This document shows positions 54,826 through 63,833 of a stretch of DNA of 64,000 bases, piece by piece; the stretch's first letter is position 1; the number at the start of each line of letters is the position of its first letter. The notes beneath the pieces are model-generated. The model made no database searches. It saw only the letters and a program-made list of their open reading frames with translations, and was not told where the DNA came from. The position numbers were made by a program, and so were the translations under genes. This DNA is from Flavobacterium sp. FEMGT703F (GTDB lineage Bacteria; Bacteroidota; Bacteroidia; Flavobacteriales; Flavobacteriaceae), in NCBI GenBank assembly GCA_002786385.1, contig PGCN01000018.1:372001-436000 (forward strand), written 5' to 3'.

Positions 54826-55755
54826 TTACGCTTTAGCTTTGAGCTGTTTTTTAATTGCTTCCATCAATTCGCTTCCACCGTTATCGAGTATTTCTTTGGC
54901 AGCATAAAATCCTAACTTTTTCCATTCGGATATATCCACTGCTTTGATAATTTCAAATTTTTGTTGACCATCCAGTGAAAGTAAACATCCATGAAACTCA
55001 ATCGTGTCATCGTGCTGATTGTATTGGGCCAAAGCTCCGATAGGTGCTGTACAACCGCCTTCCAAGGTTCTTAAAAATTGTCTTTCGATGTACGTACAAA
55101 TCTCGGTTTCGATATCGTTTAATTGCGAAATAGCGTCTACAGTAAAATCGTCATTACCCATCGCAACCACTACCATAGCACCTTGCGCCGGCGCGGGAAC
55201 CATCCAATCGAGGTTGATAAAAGTATCCGGTTTTAAGTTGATGCGCTCCAAACCTGCTGCGGCAAATACGGCGCCACTCCAATCGTTATCTTGTAACTTT
55301 TGCATGCGCGTATTCACGTTACCGCGTAAATCTACCACAGTATGATTAGGATATTTATTGAGCCATTGGGCTTGTCGGCGTAAACTTCCGGTAGCGATGG
55401 TGGCTTTTTCGTTTAAAAAATCGGTGTTGCCTTTGTGGACTAAAATATCGAGTACATTGGCTCTTTCCAAAACGGCCGCTTGCACAATTCCGGTAGGTAA
55501 CGCCGTTGGCACATCTTTCATGGAATGCACAGCAATATCAACCTGACCGTTAATCATAGCAATGTCTAACGTTTTGGTGAAAATTCCTGTGATGCCCAAT
55601 TCGTATAAAGGTTTGTCTAAGATGATATCACCTTGTGATTTCACGGCTATTATTTCCGTGGAATAGCCTAAATCGTTGAGTTTTTTTTGAACGGTGTGGG
55701 CTTGCCAAAGGGCGAGTTCGCTATCGCGAGTACCTATTCTGATTGTTTTGGCCAT
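54826..55755 (-). CDS. hemC: Hydroxymethylbilane synthase
   Basis: 309 residues. RIGTRDSELALWQA at the start, AVHSMKDVPTALP, GTGSLRR-type ATGSLRRQAQW, and the dipyrromethane-cofactor Cys in LEGGCTAPIGA. It polymerises four porphobilinogens. One base separates it from hemA and two from hemD, so the three are tightly linked. Confidence 0.97.
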   Translation of the reverse strand: MAKTIRIGTRDSELALWQAHTVQKKLNDLGYSTEIIAVKSQGDIILDKPLYELGITGIFTKTLDIAMINGQVDIAVHSMKDVPTALPTGIVQAAVLERANVLDILVHKGNTDFLNEKATIATGSLRRQAQWLNKYPNHTVVDLRGNVNTRMQKLQDNDWSGAVFAAAGLERINLKPDTFINLDWMVPAPAQGAMVVVAMGNDDFTVDAISQLNDIETEICTYIERQFLRTLEGGCTAPIGALAQYNQHDDTIEFHGCLLSLDGQQKFEIIKAVDISEWKKLGFYAAKEILDNGGSELMEAIKKQLKAKA

Positions 55756-55756
55756 T

Positions 55757-57013
55757 TTATTTGGAAGTCGTTTCTATCTGAAAAATTTTCTCAATCCATT
55801 CAATACTTTCATCCACCATTGTATTGTCATCTTTTAAATGATTGGCAAAATGATTGGTAATTTTTTGGATGATGCGAGCGCTAATTAACTCGGCTTGTTC
55901 TTCATCGAAGTTGGCCAGTTTTTTGCGTTGCACATTGAGCTCGCCGTCTTTAATGGAATTGAGTTTTTCTTTTAAGGCGTGAATGGTAGGCGCAAATTTT
56001 CGTTGTTTGGTCCAAGCGATGAATTCGTCTTTGATTTCTTCGATGATGGCTTCGGCCGCAGGAATGTGTTTTTTGCGGTTTTCCAAAGTTTCATCGGTCA
56101 TTTGTGATAAATGATCCATATGAACTAAAGTAACACCTTTCACATCTTGCACATTCTCGTTCACGTTTTTCGGAATGGATAAATCCAAAATCAACAACGG
56201 TTTTTTCAAATTCAAAATAGCTTTGTCTACGGTTGGATTTTGGGCGCCGGTGGCCACGACTAACACATCGGCCTTTTGAATTTCCAATTGCAAATCGACA
56301 TAATCTTTTACAATTACATCCAGTTTTCTGGCCAAACGTTCGGCTTTGTCTTTGGTGCGATTGATGAGTGTGATTTGCTCGTGTTTGGTATGTTTGACCA
56401 AATTTTCACAAGTATTTCTACCGATTTTACCGGTTCCGAAAAGCAAAATATTTTTGTTAGCGATATTTTCTACATTGTTAAAAATGTAACGCACAGCCGC
56501 AAAAGAAACGGAAGTCGCTCCCGAAGAAATTTCGGTTTCATTCTTAATGCGCTTGCTGGCCTGTATCACTGCGTTCACCAAACGCTCCATAAAAGCATTG
56601 GCCAAATGACGGTTTTTGCTTTCTACGAAGGCCGATTTGATTTGACTGATGATTTCAAAATCGCCTAAAATCTGACTGTCTAAACCGGTTCCGACACGAA
56701 ACATATGGGAAACGGCTTCTTGATTTTTATACACATAAGCTACCTTTTGGAAGTCTTCCACGGTACCTTGACTGTTTTCACAAAGCAATTTGATGAGTTG
56801 GAAAGGATGCTGGGCGAAACCATAAATTTCGGTACGGTTACACGTTGAAGTCACAATAAGTGCTTCAATGCCTTCAACCTCAGCTTGGGCTAAAACGTTA
56901 CTTTTGCCGTTATCATCTAAGCTGAATCTCCCTCTCATTTCGGCATCGGCTTTTTTATAACTCAAGCCTACCGCATAAAAAGTACTATGCTTTGATATGT
57001 TTCCGTGTTCCAT
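55757..57013 (-). CDS. hemA: Glutamyl-tRNA reductase
   Basis: 418 residues. The nucleophile Cys is in TSTCNRTEIYG. The NADPH domain has NILLFGTGKIGRNTCENL, and the C-terminal dimerisation helices end at WIEKIF. It makes glutamate-1-semialdehyde, the first committed step of C5-pathway haem synthesis. First gene of the minus-strand hem run, with an exact -7 box 27 bases upstream. Confidence 0.97.
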   Translation of the reverse strand: MEHGNISKHSTFYAVGLSYKKADAEMRGRFSLDDNGKSNVLAQAEVEGIEALIVTSTCNRTEIYGFAQHPFQLIKLLCENSQGTVEDFQKVAYVYKNQEAVSHMFRVGTGLDSQILGDFEIISQIKSAFVESKNRHLANAFMERLVNAVIQASKRIKNETEISSGATSVSFAAVRYIFNNVENIANKNILLFGTGKIGRNTCENLVKHTKHEQITLINRTKDKAERLARKLDVIVKDYVDLQLEIQKADVLVVATGAQNPTVDKAILNLKKPLLILDLSIPKNVNENVQDVKGVTLVHMDHLSQMTDETLENRKKHIPAAEAIIEEIKDEFIAWTKQRKFAPTIHALKEKLNSIKDGELNVQRKKLANFDEEQAELISARIIQKITNHFANHLKDDNTMVDESIEWIEKIFQIETTSK

Positions 57014-57039
57014 AAAATGCTCTTTCCCTAAAAGTAAAA

Positions 57040-57047
57040 CAAAGTTA
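57040..57047 (-). promoter_or_regulatory. -7 box (TAACTTTG) for the hem operon
   Basis: Exact TAnnTTTG on the minus strand, about 27 bases before the hemA ATG. Confidence 0.5.
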
Positions 57048-57141
57048 TTGCTATCGATTTTATAAAAGTAACGCTAAAAGAACTTTTTGTGTCGCTCAAT
57101 GTTATTTTTAAACGCTTTTGTCTTTTTATCGTTATTTCTTT

Positions 57142-57149
57142 TAAATTTG
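57142..57149 (+). promoter_or_regulatory. -7 box (TAAATTTG) for the AraC-type regulator gene
   Basis: Exact TAnnTTTG on the plus strand, divergent from the hemA promoter about 100 bases away. TCTAAATAAG (57191-57200) lies between it and the gene start. Confidence 0.45.
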
Positions 57150-57203
57150 TAATGAAATCAAGCGCTCAGAACGTATTTATGTAGATTCATTCTAAATAAG
57201 GTT

Positions 57204-58115
57204 TTGATTTCACTTCCAAAACATATACGAAAAAATATCGCTATGGGTTCTAAAGAAGAAATAAAAATTGACGACGACTTTATTTTGATTCGTTTTCAAA
57301 ACGACACAGAAGAAGTAACCACTTTTGAACGTCCGGTGACTATGGGCTTGATTCAGTTTCATTTTGGCTTGAAAGGCGGCGCGAAATTCATCTTTAACAA
57401 AGGCAATTACACGCTCGATTTGAAAGAGGAAAAATGTTTGCTGTTTTACAATCCCGTAAAAGAATTGCCGCTCAATGTGCAAATCGAACCTAAATCTTGG
57501 TTGATTACTATTTTAGTTTCCATTAAAAAATTCCACGGTTTGTTTACGGATGACGCTGAACACATTCCGTTTTTGAGTCAGGAAAACAAAGACCGTAAGT
57601 ATTATGATGAAAGTGATATTAGTCCGTCGATGGCCATAGTGCTCAATCAAATGTTCCATTACAATTTAAATCCGTCGATTAAAAACCTATATTATAAAGG
57701 CAAAGGTTATGAATTGCTGAGTTTGTTCTTCAACCGCAACGACGATCCGAACGCCGAACAATGTCCGTTTTTGATTGATGAAGAAAACGTCCTGAAAATC
57801 AAAAAAGCCAAAGAAATCATCATTGCCAATATGGCCGAACCGCCAAGTTTGGAAGAATTGGCCAATCAGGTTGGATTAACCTTGAAAAAACTCAAAATGG
57901 GTTTCAAGCAAATTTACGGCGATACGGTTTACGGGTTTTTATTCGATTATAAAATGGATTATGCGCGTCAGTTGCTTGATTCCGGTTCTTATAATGTGAA
58001 TGAAGTTGGCCTTAAAATCGGCTACAGTACCGGCAGTCATTTTATCGCGGCTTTTAAAAAGAAATTTGCCACCACACCGAAAAAATATTTAATGAGTTTA
58101 CAAGCCAATACTTAA
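57204..58115 (+). CDS. AraC family transcriptional regulator
   Basis: 303 residues from a TTG at 57204; an ATG at 57243 (MGSKEEIKIDDD) is an alternative giving 290. The C-terminal 100 residues hold two HTH motifs: PSLEELANQVGLTLKKLKMGFKQIYGDTVYGF and YNVNEVGLKIGYSTGSHFIAAFKKKF, ending TPKKYL. The N-terminal domain is a likely beta-barrel sensor (FHFGLKGGAKFIF). It sits between divergent hemA and co-directional hemH, so control of haem synthesis or of tetrapyrrole or iron response is plausible, though unproven. Confidence 0.88.
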   Translation: MISLPKHIRKNIAMGSKEEIKIDDDFILIRFQNDTEEVTTFERPVTMGLIQFHFGLKGGAKFIFNKGNYTLDLKEEKCLLFYNPVKELPLNVQIEPKSWLITILVSIKKFHGLFTDDAEHIPFLSQENKDRKYYDESDISPSMAIVLNQMFHYNLNPSIKNLYYKGKGYELLSLFFNRNDDPNAEQCPFLIDEENVLKIKKAKEIIIANMAEPPSLEELANQVGLTLKKLKMGFKQIYGDTVYGFLFDYKMDYARQLLDSGSYNVNEVGLKIGYSTGSHFIAAFKKKFATTPKKYLMSLQANT

Positions 58116-58215
58116 TCGAATTGATTTCGTATATCTCATCATCAATAAAGAATTTAACAAACGAAAATCAAAAAAAGAAGTTTCATTACTTTTATCAAAA
58201 ATAAAATTGCCACAA

Positions 58216-59229
58216 ATGAAAGGAGTATTATTAGTCAATCTTGGCTCACCCGAAAGTCCAACGGCCAAAGACGTTAAGCCGTATTTAGATGAATTTTTAA
58301 TGGATAAATACGTGATTGACGTACCGTATTTACTGAGAGCCTTGTTGGTAAGAGGTATAATTTTACAAACCCGTCCAAAAAAATCGGCGGAAGCGTACAG
58401 TCAGATTTGGACCGATGAAGGTTCACCGTTGATTGTGATTTCAAAAAAAATGCACCAAAAAGTGGAAAAATTAGTTGATGTCCCGGTGGCTTTGGCCATG
58501 CGTTACGGTTCGATGACCATTCAGAAAGGCTTACAAGAGTTGAAAGACAAAGGGGTAACCGATGTGATGTTATTGGCTTTGTATCCGCAATATGCCATGG
58601 CTTCGACTACGACCATTTGGGCTTTGGCCGATGAATTGCAACAAAAGCATTTCCCGGAAATGACCATCACCAAAGTACCTGCTTTTTACAATAAACCCGA
58701 TTTTATCAATGCTTTGGCACATTCTATCAAAAAACATTTAGAAGGCTTTGAATACGACCATTTATTATTTTCCTACCACGGAATTCCGAAACGTCATATT
58801 CGCAAGACGGATGTGACCAAATCCCACTGTACTATTGATAACAAATGCTGTGTAACGGCTTCTCCGGCGCATGAATTTTGCTACCGTCACCAATGTTACG
58901 AAACCACGCGACAAGTAGTTGAATTACTTGGAATTCCTGAAGGCAAATACAGCCAGACTTTCCAATCGCGTTTGGCCGGCGACAAATGGTTAACGCCTTA
59001 CACCGATGTGGAAATCAATAAAATGCCGAAAAAAGGCATTAAAAAATTAGCCGTTGTTACACCGGCTTTTGTGGCCGATTGTTTGGAAACATTGGAAGAA
59101 ATTGCCATGCGCGCCAACGAAGAATTTATAGAAAACGGCGGAGAAGAATTTTTTGCCGTGCCTTGTTTGAACGATGAAGACGAATGGTGTCAAGTCGTAG
59201 CCAATTGGGTAAAAGATTGGAGTAAGTAA
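58216..59229 (+). CDS. hemH: Ferrochelatase with Cys-rich internal segment
   Basis: 337 residues from the ATG at 58216 (a TTG at 58207 is possible). VLLVNLGSPESPTAKDVKPYL at the start and the catalytic His in FSYHGIPKRHIRK. It inserts Fe(II) into the porphyrin. Just after the catalytic His lies a Cys cluster (Cys205, 211, 212, 222, 227; HCTIDNKCC and FCYRHQC). Some bacterial ferrochelatases carry 2Fe-2S clusters, so this segment may be one, but that is inference. hemJ starts one base after the stop. Confidence 0.96.
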   Translation: MKGVLLVNLGSPESPTAKDVKPYLDEFLMDKYVIDVPYLLRALLVRGIILQTRPKKSAEAYSQIWTDEGSPLIVISKKMHQKVEKLVDVPVALAMRYGSMTIQKGLQELKDKGVTDVMLLALYPQYAMASTTTIWALADELQQKHFPEMTITKVPAFYNKPDFINALAHSIKKHLEGFEYDHLLFSYHGIPKRHIRKTDVTKSHCTIDNKCCVTASPAHEFCYRHQCYETTRQVVELLGIPEGKYSQTFQSRLAGDKWLTPYTDVEINKMPKKGIKKLAVVTPAFVADCLETLEEIAMRANEEFIENGGEEFFAVPCLNDEDEWCQVVANWVKDWSK

Positions 59230-59230
59230 A

Positions 59231-59770
59231 ATGGAACTCTACAACTACATCAAATCGCTGCACCTCATCTTTGTGATCACTTGGTTTGCGGGTTTGTTTT
59301 ACATTGTACGCTTGTTTGTATACCAAATTGAAGCCAATGAAAAACCTTCGCCCGAGCGGGAAATTTTGCTCAACCAATACAAAATCATGACTTATCGCTT
59401 GTGGTACATCATTACTTGGCCGAGTGCGGTGTTAGCAACTTGCTTTGCTATTTGGTTGTTGTATCTCAATCCGGCTTGGTTACAAATGTCGTGGATGCAT
59501 GTGAAGCTGGGATTTGTAGTGTTGTTGTTCGCTTACCATTTTAAGTGTCATCAAATTTATAATCAGTTGCAAAAGGACGAATTTAAATACAGTTCCAACT
59601 TTATGCGGTTGTGGAATGAAGGTGCTACCATTATCCTGTTTGCTGTAGTTTTTTTAGTAATTTTAAAAAATGCTTTCAACTGGATTTACGGTGTAATCGG
59701 CATCTTTTTGTTTTCGATATTGATTATGTTAGGCTTTAAGTTTTACAAACGAATTCGGGAGAAAAAATAG
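59231..59770 (+). CDS. hemJ: Protoporphyrinogen IX oxidase, HemJ type
   Basis: 179 residues with about four membrane helices. SLHLIFVITWFAGLFYIVRLFVY holds the conserved His at about residue 11, and FRAYHFKCHQ-like AYHFKCHQIY and LWNEGATIILFAVVFLVI are family blocks. HemJ oxidises protoporphyrinogen IX in the membrane. Its position directly after hemH supports the identification over the generic CopD-like label. With it, the window encodes all steps from glutamyl-tRNA to haem except hemL. Confidence 0.92.
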   Translation: MELYNYIKSLHLIFVITWFAGLFYIVRLFVYQIEANEKPSPEREILLNQYKIMTYRLWYIITWPSAVLATCFAIWLLYLNPAWLQMSWMHVKLGFVVLLFAYHFKCHQIYNQLQKDEFKYSSNFMRLWNEGATIILFAVVFLVILKNAFNWIYGVIGIFLFSILIMLGFKFYKRIREKK

Positions 59771-59790
59771 TGACCACTGAACACTAAAAA

Positions 59791-61257
59791 ATGCTAAACA
59801 TCAAACTATCCATGCTATCGCTTCGTACCAGGATTTTCCTGTCGATGATTATATTGATAGTTATTGCGTCGGTTTTGATGGCTTCGATTTCGATTATTCA
59901 ATTTAAAAACGAAGCCAAAGATTACCACCAAGAGCGTTTAGACCGAAAAGAATTTGCTATCAAAGAACATATTAATTATGTCCTTTCTACAACAACTTAT
60001 CCGTTGACACCCGAAAATCTGAAATTGATTTTTAAAGATAAAATCCACGAGTTGTCCGACATTCATAACTTGGAGATTAACATATATTCGCTGGAAGGCA
60101 AACTGGTTAAATCGTCTAAATCAACCTTTTCAGTAGATAAAGTGGCACCGCCCATTCCGAACTACATCTTAAAACTAGTGCAATCTTCGGTAGACAAACG
60201 ATACGTTGACATCAAAAATATCGACGGCGTCAAAAACCGCTCTTCTTACAGCCAGATTAAAGACGACAAATTCAAGCCTTTGGGGATTTTAAACATTCCC
60301 TATGTGGAAGACGACGGCTTTTACGAAAAAGAGCTGCGTCAGTTTTTATTGCGCTTGAGCCAGGTGTATTCGTTCATGTTGATTATTGCCTTTGCTTTGG
60401 CTTATTTTCTGGCAAGTTACATCACGAAATCGCTTAAAACCATTTCAGATAAAATCAACGAAACGAGTCTGAATCAGAAAAACGAAAAAATCGTCATCGA
60501 AGCCAACAGCCGAGAAATCAATTCCTTGATTAACGCCTACAACCAAATGGTTGACAAATTGGAGGAAAGTGCCACCATGCTTGCCCAAAGTGAAAGAGAA
60601 CAAGCTTGGCGTGAAATGGCAAAGCAAGTCGCCCACGAAATCAAAAATCCGTTGACTCCGATGCGTTTGACAGTGCAAAGTTTCCAACGAAAATTTGACG
60701 CCAACGATCCGAATTTGAAACAAAAGCTCGACGATTATTCTAAAACCTTAATCCAACAAATCGATACCATGAGCGCCGTGGCTTCAGCCTTTTCCAACTT
60801 TGCTTCGATGCCGGCGCAACAAAACGAAACCTTGAATGTCGTGGAAGTGGTAGAATTTTCGTTGGATATTTTTAATGAAGATTTTATCCGATTCGAGAGC
60901 AATTCGGAAGAAATTATTACGGTTATGGACAGAACGCAACTCATTCGAATCATTACCAATTTGGTCAAAAACGCCATTCAAGCCATTCCGGAAGAACAAT
61001 CGGAAAAAGCTGTTTTGGTTTCGGTTAATGCCGAAGAAGATCATGTTATCATTGCTGTAAAAGACAACGGAATCGGGATTAATACGGAAAACACCGAGCG
61101 TATCTTCGAACCTAAATTTACCACCAAAACTAGCGGTATGGGATTGGGATTGGGAATCATCAAAAACATTATTGAAAATTATAAAGGAACCATTACTTTT
61201 GAATCAGAACCGGGAAAAGGCTCAACCTTTATGGTGTCGCTTCCTGTGGTGAAATAA
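59791..61257 (+). CDS. Sensor histidine kinase
   Basis: 488 residues. Two N-terminal membrane segments (about 13-32 and 190-210) flank a periplasmic domain of about 160 residues, followed by a HAMP-like linker. The H-box is VAHEIKNPLTPMRLTVQSF, the N-box LIRIITNLVKNAIQAIPE, and the G-boxes are DNGIGI, GMGLGLGI and GKGSTF. HEIKNPLTPM is typical of the NtrY-like kinases. No response regulator is adjacent, so its partner is encoded elsewhere. Confidence 0.93.
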   Translation: MLNIKLSMLSLRTRIFLSMIILIVIASVLMASISIIQFKNEAKDYHQERLDRKEFAIKEHINYVLSTTTYPLTPENLKLIFKDKIHELSDIHNLEINIYSLEGKLVKSSKSTFSVDKVAPPIPNYILKLVQSSVDKRYVDIKNIDGVKNRSSYSQIKDDKFKPLGILNIPYVEDDGFYEKELRQFLLRLSQVYSFMLIIAFALAYFLASYITKSLKTISDKINETSLNQKNEKIVIEANSREINSLINAYNQMVDKLEESATMLAQSEREQAWREMAKQVAHEIKNPLTPMRLTVQSFQRKFDANDPNLKQKLDDYSKTLIQQIDTMSAVASAFSNFASMPAQQNETLNVVEVVEFSLDIFNEDFIRFESNSEEIITVMDRTQLIRIITNLVKNAIQAIPEEQSEKAVLVSVNAEEDHVIIAVKDNGIGINTENTERIFEPKFTTKTSGMGLGLGIIKNIIENYKGTITFESEPGKGSTFMVSLPVVK

Positions 61258-61312
61258 AAATCAACCGCAGAGTCGCAAATTAAGTCATTACATCAATCTA
61301 ATATATAAAAAT

Positions 61313-62095
61313 ATGAACTTCGAAAACATACTAGTCTCTATCGACAACGGCATTGGACAAGTCACTATCAACCGTCCGTCTAAATTAAACGCTCTAAACA
61401 AAGCCACAATCCAGGAATTGCATGATGCTTTTGAGAACTTGGAAAACAATGCAGCAGTAAGAGTGATTATTGTAACCGGTGAAGGCGAAAAAGCGTTTGT
61501 AGCCGGTGCAGACATTTCTGAATTTGCCGAATTCAGCGTGGAAGAAGGCGCGCAATTGGCGGCACAAGGTCAGGAATTGCTATTTGATTTCGTGGAAAAA
61601 TTGAGAACGCCGGTTATTGCAGCGGTCAACGGATTTGCGTTAGGTGGCGGATTAGAATTAGCCATGTCTTGTCATTTCAGGGTAGCTTCCGATAATGCCA
61701 AAATGGGATTGCCTGAAGTATCTTTAGGCGTAATTCCGGGTTATGGCGGAACACAACGTTTGCCGCAATTGGTAGGCAAAGGACGCGCTATGGAAATGAT
61801 TATGACCGCCGGAATGATTGATGCCGAAACCGCTAAATCATTCGGATTGGTGAATCATGTAGTACCACAAGCAGAATTGTTAGAATTTACTAAAGGTATT
61901 GCGTCGAAAATCATGCGCAATTCGCCATCGGCCATTGGTAAAGCGATTAAAGCGGTGAATGCCAATTACAAACACGATGTTGACGGCTTTGACGTAGAAA
62001 TCAGAAACTTCGGAAAATGCTTTGGTACCGAAGATTTTAAAGAAGGTACAACGGCATTTTTAGAAAAAAGAAAAGCCAGTTTTACCGGGAAATAA
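61313..62095 (+). CDS. Enoyl-CoA hydratase/isomerase family protein
   Basis: 260 residues. GEKAFVAGADISEFAEF and AVNGFALGGGLELAMSCHFRVAS form the crotonase oxyanion site. The catalytic Glu residues lie in MGLPEVSLGVIPGYGGTQRLPQLVG, matching a true hydratase. It hydrates enoyl-CoA in beta-oxidation or related routes; chain-length preference cannot be read. Monocistronic. Confidence 0.94.
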   Translation: MNFENILVSIDNGIGQVTINRPSKLNALNKATIQELHDAFENLENNAAVRVIIVTGEGEKAFVAGADISEFAEFSVEEGAQLAAQGQELLFDFVEKLRTPVIAAVNGFALGGGLELAMSCHFRVASDNAKMGLPEVSLGVIPGYGGTQRLPQLVGKGRAMEMIMTAGMIDAETAKSFGLVNHVVPQAELLEFTKGIASKIMRNSPSAIGKAIKAVNANYKHDVDGFDVEIRNFGKCFGTEDFKEGTTAFLEKRKASFTGK

Positions 62096-62104
62096 AGAGT
62101 TGTA

Positions 62105-62142
62105 GTCGCAGTATTCAGTCTCATAAAACGGAATACTGCGAC
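62105..62142. terminator. Strong hairpin between convergent genes
   Basis: GTCGCAGTATTC and GAATACTGCGAC form a perfect 12-bp stem with a 14-base loop. No T-tract adjoins it, so terminator function is likely from its position only. Confidence 0.5.
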
Positions 62143-62148
62143 CGTAAA

Positions 62149-62793
62149 CTAACTTTCCCCTTCCCATTCAGCATAAAACTGCGAGAGGAAATTTTCCATA
62201 AAACGATGGCGCGCTTCCGCAATTTTTTTTCCTGTAGGCGTATTCATTTTGTCTTTCAACAACAATAATTTTTCGTAGAAATGGTTGATGGTAGGCGAAT
62301 CATTGGTCTTATATTCTTCTTTACTCATGCCAAATTTTGGCGGAATAGCCGGATTGTAAAGCGCTCGGTTTTTAAAGCCGCCGTAATTAAAACAACGGGC
62401 AATACCTATAGCGCCAATAGCATCTAAACGATCGGCATCCTGAACAATTTCTAGTTCTTTAGAGGAAAACGTTCTTTCGAAATTACCGCCTTTAAAGGAA
62501 ATGTTTTCGATGATATTGACCACGTGAACAATAGTGGCTTCGTCTACATTTTCGCCTTCTAGAAAAGCACGAGCCGTTTTAGGACCAATTGTTTCATCGC
62601 CGTTATGGAACTTGCTATCGGCTATGTCATGTAATAAAGCACCCAGTTTCACCACAGTCAAATCGCACGATTCTTCTTGGGCAATCAATAAGGCATTCTT
62701 ATACACGCGTTCGATATGAAACCAATCGTGTCCGCCTTCGGCCTGCTCCAGCTTAGTTTTGACAAAAAGAATGGTTTTATCTATAATGGACAT
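62149..62793 (-). CDS. HD-domain phosphohydrolase (YedJ-like)
   Basis: 214 residues. Metal-site motifs: GGHDWFHIERVY, LGALLHDIADSKFH (HD), and later IVQDADRLDAIGAIGIARCF. These fit the YedJ-like HD hydrolases that act on nucleotides or other phosphate esters. There are no other domains. Substrate unknown. Confidence 0.88.
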   Translation of the reverse strand: MSIIDKTILFVKTKLEQAEGGHDWFHIERVYKNALLIAQEESCDLTVVKLGALLHDIADSKFHNGDETIGPKTARAFLEGENVDEATIVHVVNIIENISFKGGNFERTFSSKELEIVQDADRLDAIGAIGIARCFNYGGFKNRALYNPAIPPKFGMSKEEYKTNDSPTINHFYEKLLLLKDKMNTPTGKKIAEARHRFMENFLSQFYAEWEGES

Positions 62794-62808
62794 GTTGTTG
62801 AATTTAAA

Positions 62809-62834
62809 AAAATCCTTTCGCGGGAAAGGATTTT
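62809..62834 (-). terminator. Terminator of the desaturase gene
   Basis: AAAATCCTTTC and GAAAGGATTTT form an 11-bp stem around a four-base loop. The T-run follows on the minus strand, seven bases after the stop. Confidence 0.8.
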
Positions 62835-62840
62835 AAAGTT

Positions 62841-63830
62841 TTATCGCACTAATGCCGGTTGTACCCATTTGAACACCTTGGTTTCATCGGGTAAGACCAA
62901 ACGCTCAGAAATTTTGGCCATTCTTTCGGGTAATTTCATCAAATAATCTCTGGCCTTTTCAGCTTCTGCCGTTAGGTTACCGATTTTATCGATTTCCCAT
63001 TTTTCGATAAGTTTTTGCATAATATCCACATAATCAGAAGCTGTATACACGCCGATTTTTTGCGCTGAATTCGAAAACTCTTCAAAAGCCGTACTGATTT
63101 TTTCTCCTGATTCTCTCAAGAAATGAGCCGGCATGGTGATTTTTTGTTTCATCATGTATTGAAAGGCCAACATCATTTCGCTAGGATCCACTTTGAAAAT
63201 TTGGTTCACAAATTCGGAGTAAGCGTGGTGGTGACGCATTTCATCGCCGGCAATTAATTTGCACAATTTAGACAACTTTTTGTCGCCGTATTGTTTGGCA
63301 ATTTGAGAAACCCTGTTGTGGGAAACATAAGTCGCCAATTCTTGGAAACTCGTATACACAAAGTTTTTGTAAGGATCTCTTCCGGTACCGATATCGAAAC
63401 CATCGTTGATTAAATGTTGGGTGGTAACTTCTACTTCGCGCATGTTCACTCGTCCAGAAAGGTATAAGTATTTGTTGAGCAAATCGCCGTGACGGTTTTC
63501 TTCTCCTGTCCATTGGCGCACCCATTTCGACCAGCCGTTTCGGCCTTCGTTATCTACACCTTCTACTTCCATTAACCAGGATTCGTAGGTTGGTAAAGCT
63601 TCTTCGGTTATGGTATCGCCAACCATTACTACCCAAAAATCATAGGGTAAGTCTTTGGCGATTTCTCTTAATTCTTTGACTTCTTCCATAAAATTGTCTT
63701 CCTCAGAATTGGGAAGTAAATCAGATGGTTGCCATATCTTTTCCACTGGAATTAAAAACTGATCGACAAAGCTGTCGACTTTCTTTTCGAGGAATTGCAT
63801 GACTTCAAGTCGGATGTTTTTTTGAGGCAT
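62841..63830 (-). CDS. Acyl-[acyl-carrier-protein] desaturase (stearoyl-ACP type)
   Basis: 329 residues. Di-iron ligands: EENRHGDLLNKY and DEMRHHHAYSEF, with the matching outer Glu residues in WVVMVGDTITEEALPTYE and YTSFQELATYVSH. The overall order matches plant soluble delta-9 desaturases. It introduces a double bond in ACP-bound fatty acids, needing a ferredoxin-type donor. The adjacent PlsC-like gene, three bases upstream, suggests a small lipid operon. Confidence 0.94.
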   Translation of the reverse strand: MPQKNIRLEVMQFLEKKVDSFVDQFLIPVEKIWQPSDLLPNSEEDNFMEEVKELREIAKDLPYDFWVVMVGDTITEEALPTYESWLMEVEGVDNEGRNGWSKWVRQWTGEENRHGDLLNKYLYLSGRVNMREVEVTTQHLINDGFDIGTGRDPYKNFVYTSFQELATYVSHNRVSQIAKQYGDKKLSKLCKLIAGDEMRHHHAYSEFVNQIFKVDPSEMMLAFQYMMKQKITMPAHFLRESGEKISTAFEEFSNSAQKIGVYTASDYVDIMQKLIEKWEIDKIGNLTAEAEKARDYLMKLPERMAKISERLVLPDETKVFKWVQPALVR

Positions 63831-63833
63831 TAT

